Of a DNA stretch of 64,000 nucleotides, positions 53,463-61,850 are shown in pieces. The position numbers and the translations under genes were made by a program. The stretch covers positions 53,827 to 117,826 of the forward strand of contig CAZSDW010000005.1 of the NCBI GenBank assembly GCA_964605705.1, read 5' to 3'. The DNA comes from CAZSDW01 sp964605705. GTDB lineage: Bacteria; Fidelibacterota; UBA2242. The stretch's first letter is position 1. Every line of letters starts with the position of its first letter. A model generated the notes under the pieces. That model was not told where the DNA came from. It was given only the letters and a program-made list of their open reading frames with translations, and did not search any database.

Positions 53463-53786
53463 ATGAAGATTTTTAGATGTACAGAGAGGAATTTTCAAAA
53501 AACCGTGCTGGAAAGTGAACAACCGGTAGTTCTGATCTGTGAAGCAGAGTGGAGTGGCGATGCGCATATTATGGCGCCAATAATTGAAGACCTGGTCGAA
53601 TGTTTTAATGGAAAGATCAGGTTCGGGAAACTGGATTTTGAAAAATATGCAACTCTTGCTGAACGTTACTGCACGCGGCAATCATTGACATTCCTTTTCT
53701 TTAAAGATGGACGAATGGTGAATCTGATACAGGGAACGGTATTAAAGACAGCGTTAAAAAAACAGATCGAAATGCTGTTGAAATAA
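53463..53786 (+). CDS. Redox-inactive thioredoxin-fold protein
   Basis: 107 aa, thioredoxin length and alignment (VVLICEAEWSGDAHIMAPIIEDLV compares with the WCGPCK-MIAPILEEL segment). Both active-site Cys are replaced: WCGPC reads WSGDA (residues 30-34). The cis-Pro loop reads QSLTF instead of xPTL. No signal peptide, so cytoplasmic. The ATG at 53463 gives the family length; a longer frame from 53373 adds a polar, unrelated 30 residues. It is the first gene after the sigma-54 promoter and ends 24 bases before SusC, so a structural or binding role linked to that operon is plausible. Confidence 0.75.
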   Translation: MKIFRCTERNFQKTVLESEQPVVLICEAEWSGDAHIMAPIIEDLVECFNGKIRFGKLDFEKYATLAERYCTRQSLTFLFFKDGRMVNLIQGTVLKTALKKQIEMLLK

Positions 53787-53810
53787 AAGAAAAACCAAAT
53801 GGAGGATTGT

Positions 53811-56729
53811 ATGGGAAAAAGTGTAACAGTACTTATGATGATGGTACTATTTCCTTTTGTTATTCTGGGAGCAGCAGATGGGAAAGTATCAGGAACGGTG
53901 GTCGATAGACTCACCGGAGAACCGCTGATCGGTGCCAATATTGTCGTCAGTGGAACCAATATTGGATCTGCTACTGATGTCAATGGCAGGTTTTACATCA
54001 CATATGAAACCGATCAAGAGTTTGTTTTAACGGTCACCTATATGGGCTACAAAACTCAAGAAGTGACCCTGGATCCTCGCTCGGATTTATCGAAAGTCAC
54101 CGTTCGAATGGAAGAGGATATTTTGCGAGGTGAGGAAGTTGTTGTAACCGGAATTGCTTCACAGACAGCCAAGTCAATTGCTGAAGTGTCCGTCAGCAGC
54201 ATTAAAGCGAGTGAATTGACCGAGCTGAATTCTTACCAAACCCTGTCACAAATGGTGAATGCCAAAGTGCCCGGTGCTTCGGTAATGACATCCAGTGGAA
54301 ACGCCGGAAGTTCCTATCGCTTTGATATCCGTTCCGGTGGCGGCTTGAACGGTAATGGTCAGCCGGTTATTTATGTGGATGGTATTCGGGTTGATAACTC
54401 GGAGATTGAAGGTCCGATTGGTTATAATAAAGGTGGTCAGCAGACGAGTATTCTATCATCGCTCAATCCGGAGGATATCGATAATATTGAAATTCTGAAG
54501 GGACCTGCTTCTGCCGCCACTTATGGTACTGACGGTGCCAACGGTGTTGTCCTGATTACAACGAAAAAGGGCGAAATTGTTGAAAGTGGTAAGGGGTATA
54601 ATATCAATTATAAATATCAGACCGGAGTCAATCAGCAATCCTATCAATACACGGAGGATGATATATATACCTATAAAGATGCTAACAAAATCTTCCGGGA
54701 TGGTCTGATTGAAGCCCACAGCCTGAATGTCGCCGGCGGAACCGAATCTTCGCGGTACTACCTCTCACTTGGTAAAAGGTACGAGCAGGGGTTGACTCGC
54801 AATAATTATATGGATCGTCAGAACATCCGTCTGAATATCGATGCACTTCCCATGGAAAATTTAAAAATCAGTGTGACCACTACCTATGCTGATAATAATC
54901 TTGAACGTCCTGAAAATGATAACAATATTTTCGGATATCTCGGAAACACGGTCGTTTTATCACAGTCATATCTGATGTTGGATAGTCTGAGTATTGAAGC
55001 GGCGGATGAAGACCGTAAGATTACCCAGTTTTCCGGTAGTGTCAAAGCGACTTATACTCCTTTCAAGAATATTATGGCAAATGTGGGTATGGGCGTTGAT
55101 AACACCCATTTGAATTCTATCGAGTACTATCCGCCATGGGGCGGCTACCTGTATGATCATGGCGCTCGAATGATTTATAATCGTCAGAATATTCAATATA
55201 CCTATGACGCAAACATTCATTTCAATTATAACCTGAAGAACCTGCTCAGTGGAACGACCACGGCAGGTGTCCAGATTTTTGAACGTAAAATGCGGGACAG
55301 TGCCATGGAATCCGATTCACTTTCTTCGAATAAGTTAAGGGTTATCCAGTCCGCATCGGATATGGTTGATTATCAGGAGGATTTTGAGTTTGCCCGAAAA
55401 GCCGGTATCTATTTGAATAATAAACTTTCGTTTCAGGATCGATTTTTCTTCACAGCTGGTATCCGGCAGGATTTCGCCAGCAGTCTTTCAGAGGATGTCC
55501 CCAGCATCTACTATCCGAATATCAGTACCGCAGTGCGCCTGGATAAATTCGGGATTCTGCCTTCGGCTTTTAACATGATGAAGCTGAGAGTTGCCTACGG
55601 TGAAACCGGTCAGCTGCCACTTCCGGAACAGACGATTAAACTACTGTGGGAGGCGGAACAGTCCGGATATGGACCGGCGGCGGTCGTGTCCCAGATTGGT
55701 GATGAATTGCTCAAACCGGAAAGAGTCAAAGAGCTAGAACTTGGGATGGACCTGGAAGTTCTGTCAAGATATGGCATGGAATTGACCTATTCAAAGTTGA
55801 ATACCGAAAATTCCATTGTCTGGCGGGAATTGGCACCATCCACCGGTCTGACAGCATCCAATATTCCGGCGAATGTTGGACAGGTCAAAGGCTGGGCGAT
55901 GGAATTGGCATTGAATGGCAGATTAATCAACCGGAAAAATCTGCAATTATCCTTCAACCAACTCAATACCTGGCAGGATAATGAAGTGGTTGATATGGGC
56001 GATGCTCAACCAATCTGGTCCAACTTTGATACTCAGGTCATTCAGGAAGGCATGCCCAAATATACGTTTTATGATTACAAAGTAGATTCACTTATCTATG
56101 ATGCCGATGGAAGGTTCGATCATTTTACACTGACCGATGAAAAAGTTGACCTTGGCAGCGCAATGCCATTTTACCGAGGGTCCCTGTCTTTTTCGCTGAA
56201 TCTGTTCCGGGACTTCACTATTTACACGCTGTTTGACTGGAAAACAAAATGTAAAATCCTGAATTATACCAAAGTCTTTCAGACCTATTATGAGAACAAT
56301 GTGGAATATGTCGAAGCCATGAACCTGATTGATTCACTGGATGTGTTGACCGATTATGATTATTCCAGTTCCGAATATAGAAATGCCGTTAAAACCTTTA
56401 CGAAATATGAAGCAGTTTACTACGGTTCCTATGCCGGATTTATCGAGGATGCGGATTACTTCAAAGTGCGGGAAGTCAGCATTGGTTATGATGCGTCGCA
56501 CCTGCTGAGAAAATATCTCAAGAACAGTGGTATCAGAAAATTAACAGTGACTTTATCCGGAACGAATTTGCTGACCTGGACGAAATACAGTGGTCCTGAT
56601 CCGGAAGTGAATGCTTCCGGGGCGTCGTCGAATACTGACGATCCGAATATCGCTCTGGACAAAGCGCTGGATTTTATGACCTTGCAGCATCCCAAAACAT
56701 TGATGCTGAGTTTTCAATTAGGATTCTAG
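53811..56729 (+). CDS. SusC/RagA-family TonB-dependent transporter
   Basis: 972 aa. Signal peptide, CarboxypepD_reg domain about 25-115 (GKVSGTVVDRLTGEPLIGANIVVSG), TonB-box-like EEVVVTG, plug (GQPVIYVDGIRVDN, LNPEDIDNIEILKGPASAATYG, GANGVVLITTKKG, the SusC signature), then a barrel ending LMLSFQLGF. Imports oligosaccharides with the SusD lid encoded 12 bases downstream. The ATG at 53811 has GGAGG 5 bases upstream; an ATG at 53799 overlaps that site. Confidence 0.95.
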   Translation: MGKSVTVLMMMVLFPFVILGAADGKVSGTVVDRLTGEPLIGANIVVSGTNIGSATDVNGRFYITYETDQEFVLTVTYMGYKTQEVTLDPRSDLSKVTVRMEEDILRGEEVVVTGIASQTAKSIAEVSVSSIKASELTELNSYQTLSQMVNAKVPGASVMTSSGNAGSSYRFDIRSGGGLNGNGQPVIYVDGIRVDNSEIEGPIGYNKGGQQTSILSSLNPEDIDNIEILKGPASAATYGTDGANGVVLITTKKGEIVESGKGYNINYKYQTGVNQQSYQYTEDDIYTYKDANKIFRDGLIEAHSLNVAGGTESSRYYLSLGKRYEQGLTRNNYMDRQNIRLNIDALPMENLKISVTTTYADNNLERPENDNNIFGYLGNTVVLSQSYLMLDSLSIEAADEDRKITQFSGSVKATYTPFKNIMANVGMGVDNTHLNSIEYYPPWGGYLYDHGARMIYNRQNIQYTYDANIHFNYNLKNLLSGTTTAGVQIFERKMRDSAMESDSLSSNKLRVIQSASDMVDYQEDFEFARKAGIYLNNKLSFQDRFFFTAGIRQDFASSLSEDVPSIYYPNISTAVRLDKFGILPSAFNMMKLRVAYGETGQLPLPEQTIKLLWEAEQSGYGPAAVVSQIGDELLKPERVKELELGMDLEVLSRYGMELTYSKLNTENSIVWRELAPSTGLTASNIPANVGQVKGWAMELALNGRLINRKNLQLSFNQLNTWQDNEVVDMGDAQPIWSNFDTQVIQEGMPKYTFYDYKVDSLIYDADGRFDHFTLTDEKVDLGSAMPFYRGSLSFSLNLFRDFTIYTLFDWKTKCKILNYTKVFQTYYENNVEYVEAMNLIDSLDVLTDYDYSSSEYRNAVKTFTKYEAVYYGSYAGFIEDADYFKVREVSIGYDASHLLRKYLKNSGIRKLTVTLSGTNLLTWTKYSGPDPEVNASGASSNTDDPNIALDKALDFMTLQHPKTLMLSFQLGF

Positions 56730-56741
56730 GAGGAGGATAAC

Positions 56742-57995
56742 ATGAAATACTATAGAATAATTTTGAGCCTGGGATTGATAAGTTGTCTGCTGGTCCTCTT
56801 TTCATGCGAAGACTTTGTCCAGGATCTTCCCGACTATGAGGATATTATTACAGATGATGTGATCGTGGATTCGACGGATATTGAATTCCTGATCAATGGC
56901 ATTAAGGCGAATTTCTCTTCAACTGTTGAACGGGTGGTCATGTTTGGTGATCTCCTGGATGATCAGCTCATTTTTGATCCGACTGCATCCAAAGATGCGA
57001 CTTACTCCACCTTCAGAGAGTTGGAAGAAGGTGAGATTCAAATTGATAATAACAGTGTCGATGGGCTGGCGTACAATGTCGGTGAACTGTGGTTTTGTTC
57101 ATCTGATCTGATCGACCGGATCAATAACCGAATTGATACACCGGAAAATCCGATCAGCGCCGCACTGAAAAACAACGGTTTATACAATGCCTATTTGTAT
57201 AACGGGATTGCCTGTGAGACTTATGCCGGATTTTTTGGCCTTGAAAAAACCGGCGGTGGGGGCGGTTGTCTGAATGCTGGTCCCTTTATCCCCGAAGCAG
57301 CAATGTATGATACCGCCCTCGCAAAATTTAGTATGGCGCTGAATTTTGCCTCGACCTCGGAAGAAGAAAAGATCGTTCATTCACTCATGGCGCGCTGCTA
57401 TTTGTACAAGGGTGAATGGGCGAATGCTAAAATCCAAGCAGACCAGGGCTTAGTCGAGGGTGACTCACCGTTTTTGGCGCAGTTTTCTGCCACAGCTGAT
57501 AACTATATGTGGCAGCAGGGCAGCATTTATCTGCGGCTGCAGGTAATCGTCGATGATCGGTTCAATGATTATATCGTGGCTGATCCTCTCGAAGCCAATC
57601 GAATTCTGATTGTCGAAATGCCTGACGATCTGCGGGCAACCGAGGGAGATACGACGGTTTACTGGACCCAGGCTATGTATCCTGATGATGCCTCTCCGAT
57701 TCGGTACATGTCCTGGCAGGAGACAAACCTCATGCTTGCCGAACTGGCAGCCTTGCGGGGTCAGGCTGGAGATGCGGTTGCTTTGGTGAATGCTGTCAGA
57801 TCGAGTTATGGAATCGGTGACCTGACAACCGTGGATCAGGATGTGATTATTGCTGAGCGGGATAAGGAACTCTTCCTGACCGGGCAGCGACTGATTGACC
57901 AGCGGCGTTTTGATATCTGGCACCTGGCAAGTAATACCTGGAAGTATCTGCCCATTACCGAAAAGGAGCGGAATGCGAATCCAAATATCGACTAG
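56742..57995 (+). CDS. SusD/RagB-family surface glycan-binding lipoprotein
   Basis: 417 aa, shorter than most SusD (about 500-600). Lipobox LFSC near residue 22 followed by EDFVQDLP. TPR-type helical core, and the family C-terminus (MSWQETNLMLAELAALRGQAGDAVALVNAVRSSYG, ERDKELFLTGQRLIDQRRFDIWHL). Binds the glycan and closes the SusC barrel. AGGAGGAGGATAAC gives a very strong ribosome site. A 16-bp terminator follows. Confidence 0.93.
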   Translation: MKYYRIILSLGLISCLLVLFSCEDFVQDLPDYEDIITDDVIVDSTDIEFLINGIKANFSSTVERVVMFGDLLDDQLIFDPTASKDATYSTFRELEEGEIQIDNNSVDGLAYNVGELWFCSSDLIDRINNRIDTPENPISAALKNNGLYNAYLYNGIACETYAGFFGLEKTGGGGGCLNAGPFIPEAAMYDTALAKFSMALNFASTSEEEKIVHSLMARCYLYKGEWANAKIQADQGLVEGDSPFLAQFSATADNYMWQQGSIYLRLQVIVDDRFNDYIVADPLEANRILIVEMPDDLRATEGDTTVYWTQAMYPDDASPIRYMSWQETNLMLAELAALRGQAGDAVALVNAVRSSYGIGDLTTVDQDVIIAERDKELFLTGQRLIDQRRFDIWHLASNTWKYLPITEKERNANPNID

Positions 57996-58026
57996 CATAA
58001 GAAAATTATAAACTCGTTCGTTTACA

Positions 58027-58063
58027 GATAGGAGAGCTCAAAGTCAATTTGGGCTCTCCTATC
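58027..58063 (+). terminator. Strong 16-bp terminator hairpin after SusD
   Basis: Arms at 58027-58042 and 58048-58063 pair over 16 bp with one G-T pair (core GATAGGAGAGC / GCTCTCCTATC) around a 5-base loop; a T-rich stretch lies ten bases on. It closes the thioredoxin-SusC-SusD unit. Confidence 0.8.
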
Positions 58064-58102
58064 ATAATCTCATTTTTCATCATCATAAATTTCGATTGAC
58101 TC

Positions 58103-58834
58103 ATGTATGTATGCCGTAATAAAGAATCATGCCGAGCTGGAAAAGATACCGTTGTTTTCTTACTGGTAATCCTTGGATATATCATTATAAGATTGAATGC
58201 CTGTTCCGCCGGTAATTTTCAGGTAGTTTACCCCGAATATTCGAATCTGCGGAAATTCGATGCGACCTTGCTGGTGATGCCTCTGAATGCAATTATCGTG
58301 GATTCAATGAATCCAGGAAAATCAGCTCGGTCGGCAGGCGCAAGCGCCAGGCAATTTACCTGGAGCGAGTTGAACTATTTTAATAATTACATGGGCTCGG
58401 CTATTTCGGAAATTACCACTGCCAGGGTCATGGGTATCGATCCGTACTTCAGACCGGAAAATGTTACTTTTAGGCGGAGGACTCTAACCGCCGTTGATAA
58501 ATACCATTTGGATATGATCTGTCCACAATCCGGCATTATCCGGTTTTATGGCATTACGCCCGATTATGTGCTTTTTTTCGAGGATTTGTATTTTAAAAAA
58601 GATTACCAGGAATCGATGAACAACATCGGGAACGGCACCGATAAGACTTTTTCCATAAGCACCGGTCTTGAGTATCTGATCTGGGATAATCATTATCAGC
58701 AAATTGCCGGCTATGGAAAATTTACTAAATATATCAGTCTGTTAAAATACCCGACTAAAGAGACCTATATCCAGCTGTTTGAGGATTATGCCGATATGAT
58801 TATCTCCCACAGCCCGCTGGTAAAAAAATATTAG
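58103..58834 (+). CDS. Hypothetical exported (possibly lipo-) protein
   Basis: 243 aa. A hydrophobic segment at about 17-31 (VVFLLVILGYIIIRL) precedes NACSAG; L-N-A-C is a loose lipobox. The rest has no recognised motif: it has a beta-rich stretch (FDATLLVMPLNAIIVDS), a helix around LNYFNNYMGSAISEI, and a tail rich in Tyr/Phe/Lys. No ribosome site is visible at the ATG. It lies between SusD and the convergent HD-GYP gene and is probably a further surface or periplasmic member of the locus, but the function cannot be named. Confidence 0.6.
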   Translation: MYVCRNKESCRAGKDTVVFLLVILGYIIIRLNACSAGNFQVVYPEYSNLRKFDATLLVMPLNAIIVDSMNPGKSARSAGASARQFTWSELNYFNNYMGSAISEITTARVMGIDPYFRPENVTFRRRTLTAVDKYHLDMICPQSGIIRFYGITPDYVLFFEDLYFKKDYQESMNNIGNGTDKTFSISTGLEYLIWDNHYQQIAGYGKFTKYISLLKYPTKETYIQLFEDYADMIISHSPLVKKY

Positions 58835-58854
58835 GAACCAGTCATTTAATATTA

Positions 58855-59775
58855 TCACTGACCGCTGATTCGGGTCATGCCCGGCGGCGGGATACATCTG
58901 TTAATGACGGTCAGTGAATTTTGAGTGAGATCAAGAATCTGATGGGGGACGGGATTGCCGTTTCGATCGGTTAGAATCCGGATTTCCGGTCGGGTGGGAA
59001 ATTTCGGATTGGTTTTGACCACTTTGGCGGTCTCATCGGAATTCAGCTGAATATAACAACCAGCCGGGTAAATTGAAATTGTCTCGACCAGGATTTTCAT
59101 TAATCGTTGCGAAAAATGGGTACCTTCCTGCCTGATGAGTTCATGAATACCTTGGGGCGGTACCAGGGCATCCCGGTGATCGCGAGGATGTAAAAGGGCT
59201 TCATAGGTATCGATGAGAGAGAGGATTTTTGCTGCCGGCAGCATTTCATCTTCGTGGAGATGTTTTGGATATCCGGATCCATCCCCCTTCTCGTGATGCT
59301 GGTAAACGATTTTGGCGATTTCCTCAAGTCTGTGATCGGATTGCATAATGATTTCATACCCGAATCCGGAATGGTTTTTCATTGCGGTAATTTCAGAATG
59401 TTTCAAATGCCGGGTCATTTTATTTAAGATTGCGGAATCCATTTTACTGATGCCAATATCGTGCAGCAGTGCCGAAGCGCAAACCCGGATTAATTCGTCA
59501 TCTGAATAACCCAGTCCGCGAGCAAGAACTGTGGCAAATATTGCTACATTAACCACATGACTGCGGGTAATGTCTGCGGTGTCATAATAGTAGATAGCAA
59601 AAGAATTCAGCTGCTCCGATTGCTCAGTTGCATCGACAATGAGTTTTGCCATCTCAAATAATCCACCAATGGCTAATTTTCCTTTTTCCCGTACCTCGTG
59701 CTCCTTATTGACTACATAAGCCAGCGCTTTTTTATAGATGTCTTTGGCATGAGGAGAAAATTTTTCAGTCTCCAT
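58855..59775 (-). CDS. HD-GYP cyclic-di-GMP phosphodiesterase
   Basis: 306 aa, cytoplasmic. HD domain with HDIG at residues 105-108, the further His in MKNHSGFGYEIIM, and the diagnostic HHEKGDGSGYP near 157-167, then DTYEALLHPRDHR. All metal and GYP residues look intact, so it should cleave c-di-GMP. No receiver is attached; the N-terminal 60 residues are helical and may sense input. The start at 59775 is preferred over 59799 because GGAGG lies 10 bases before it. Could connect glycan use with motility, but no link is shown. Confidence 0.9.
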   Translation of the reverse strand: METEKFSPHAKDIYKKALAYVVNKEHEVREKGKLAIGGLFEMAKLIVDATEQSEQLNSFAIYYYDTADITRSHVVNVAIFATVLARGLGYSDDELIRVCASALLHDIGISKMDSAILNKMTRHLKHSEITAMKNHSGFGYEIIMQSDHRLEEIAKIVYQHHEKGDGSGYPKHLHEDEMLPAAKILSLIDTYEALLHPRDHRDALVPPQGIHELIRQEGTHFSQRLMKILVETISIYPAGCYIQLNSDETAKVVKTNPKFPTRPEIRILTDRNGNPVPHQILDLTQNSLTVINRCIPPPGMTRISGQ

Positions 59776-59932
59776 GCGATATTTGCCTCCATCTTCCATG
59801 CGTAAATATAATGATATTAAGGATTTCTTTCAAAGCGTAGAAAAGGGTATGAAAAATTATTATTTCTATGTATTGTATCTGTAAATTTTTGATGGAATTT
59901 TAAAAACATGAAATTTATTTAGGTCTTGAATA

Positions 59933-61777
59933 ATGCAAAAGATGAATTATTTATGGGTCATGCAAAATAAGCTGGTCCTCTTATCAATATATCTGATAGT
60001 GTCCGGGATGAATATACACGCTCAGGCGCTGGCTTTTCACGATGCCCGGGGTTGGGCAGCTGAAACTCCCGGCGGAAGGGATGGACGGATTCTCCGGGTC
60101 ACCAATCTGAATGCATCCGGGGCCGGTTCATTCACTGCCGCGCTTGCTGCTGAAGGTGCCAGAATAATCGTTTTTGAAGTCGGCGGTATCATTGATCTGC
60201 AAGGTTCCAGAATTACTATTCGCGAACCATTTTTAACAATTGCCGGTCAAACCGCTCCCTCGCCCGGGATTACGATTATTGATGGATCAGTAAGTGTCCA
60301 TACCCACGATGTTATCATTCGGCATATCCGGATCAGACCAGGCGCCGCCCGACATAGTAAGGACTGGGAACCCGATGGAATTACGACAGACGCTGCCTGG
60401 AATGTGATTATTGATCATTGCTCTATCAGTTGGGCAGTGGATGAAAACTGCTCCGCTTCGGGTCCCCAATTTGATGGCAGCACCGCTGATGAGTGGCGGG
60501 CGAATACATCTCACAGCATCACCATGAGTAACAATATCATTTCCGAGGGATTGAGTCAGGCAACTCATACAAAAGGCGAACATTCCAAAGGCTCCCTGAT
60601 TCACGATAATGTCACGGAAGTTGCGATTCTCAATAATATTTATGCTCACAATGTCAAGAGAAATCCCTATTTCAAAGGCGGCGCGAGGGGCGTCGTTCTG
60701 AACAATTATATCTATAATCCGGAGGGTTCAGCCATTCGTTATAACCTGGTCGAAAGTGAATGGACAGGTCATCCGCACGAAACCGGTCAGATGGCGGTTA
60801 TTGGAAATGTGCTGCAATATGGCCCCAGTACCGATAATATTGTTTTACTTGATGTGGATAACGGTGATTGTGAAGTTTTTATGGAAGATAATATTGCTTT
60901 GAATTATTCTGGTAATAACACCAATCTCTATTACGGCAGCGATTCGAAACTTACGGATACGATCCCTGTCTGGCACGATAATCTTCATCCGATACCTGCC
61001 AGTAATGTCCGGGATTATGTAATTAAAAATGCCGGCGCCCGACCGTGGGACCGGGATGAAATCGATATTCGTATCATCAACGAGATGCTGACGATCAGTG
61101 GCGGAATCATTGATTTTGAAACAGAGCGTGGCGGATTTCCTGATCTGCCGGAAACTTATCGGACTTTCAATGAAGAAGAGTGGGATTTGAATACAATGCT
61201 GAAGCCTGCTCCAACGGTGGATATAATTTCACCGGAGCAATCTGCTCAATTTCATCCCGATTCGGCGATCAGTGTCGAACTTGTGGCTTATGATATGGAT
61301 GGTGAGATCAGTTTTACCGAGCTGTATATCAACGGAGTTTCTGAAGGGCAGGATTCGACAGCGCCTTACCAGTGGGCACTCATTGGTTTGAATCCCGGAA
61401 ATTATCAATTAGTAGCGATTGCCAAAGATGACAGTAATTTAATCAGCTATTCCGATACAATTGTCGTAACCGTGCTGAATACCAGTGAAATTACTCCGGA
61501 GACATCTCCTGACCAATTTGACCTGGCCATCGTAAATTACCCCAATCCTTTTAATCCCGTCACCAATTTCCAGTACACATTACAAAGTAAATCCTCTGTG
61601 GTATTATCGGTTTATACCTTAACCGGTCAACGGGTTGAAACATTAATAAACAAGCTGCAAAACGCTGGAACTTATACAATATCATGGGACGCTTCTGATC
61701 GAGCTTCAGGCGTCTATTTTTACATGATAAAAACTGATAAATCCCATACCCTCAGTAAATGCCTGCTGATGAAATAA
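59933..61777 (+). CDS. Secreted pectate lyase (PL1-like) with type-IX-type sorting domain
   Basis: 614 aa. Signal peptide to about 31 (MNIHAQ). The parallel beta-helix begins AFHDARGWAAETPGGRDGRILRV; motifs IVFEVGGIIDL, LTIAGQTAPSPGITI, IIRHIRIRPG and VIIDHCSISWAVDEN are those of PL1-family pectate lyases, with Asp residues for calcium. From about 425 a Bacterial Ig-like module (FTELYINGVSEGQDS), then a C-terminal sorting domain (about 535-614) starting NYPNPFNPVTNFQY. It would cleave polygalacturonan at the cell surface or outside. Confidence 0.88.
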   Translation: MQKMNYLWVMQNKLVLLSIYLIVSGMNIHAQALAFHDARGWAAETPGGRDGRILRVTNLNASGAGSFTAALAAEGARIIVFEVGGIIDLQGSRITIREPFLTIAGQTAPSPGITIIDGSVSVHTHDVIIRHIRIRPGAARHSKDWEPDGITTDAAWNVIIDHCSISWAVDENCSASGPQFDGSTADEWRANTSHSITMSNNIISEGLSQATHTKGEHSKGSLIHDNVTEVAILNNIYAHNVKRNPYFKGGARGVVLNNYIYNPEGSAIRYNLVESEWTGHPHETGQMAVIGNVLQYGPSTDNIVLLDVDNGDCEVFMEDNIALNYSGNNTNLYYGSDSKLTDTIPVWHDNLHPIPASNVRDYVIKNAGARPWDRDEIDIRIINEMLTISGGIIDFETERGGFPDLPETYRTFNEEEWDLNTMLKPAPTVDIISPEQSAQFHPDSAISVELVAYDMDGEISFTELYINGVSEGQDSTAPYQWALIGLNPGNYQLVAIAKDDSNLISYSDTIVVTVLNTSEITPETSPDQFDLAIVNYPNPFNPVTNFQYTLQSKSSVVLSVYTLTGQRVETLINKLQNAGTYTISWDASDRASGVYFYMIKTDKSHTLSKCLLMK

Positions 61778-61850
61778 GGAAGATCTTCCTAATAGTAAAT
61801 AGCAGCTGAACCGGAAGATCAGGCTGAGATCTGCTAAAAATTGAGCAGTA

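Noticed and set aside
61777..61790. 14-base palindrome AGGAAGATCTTCCT after the pectate lyase
   Set aside because: No loop, no T run and no second copy seen; it could be a protein site but nothing supports this.
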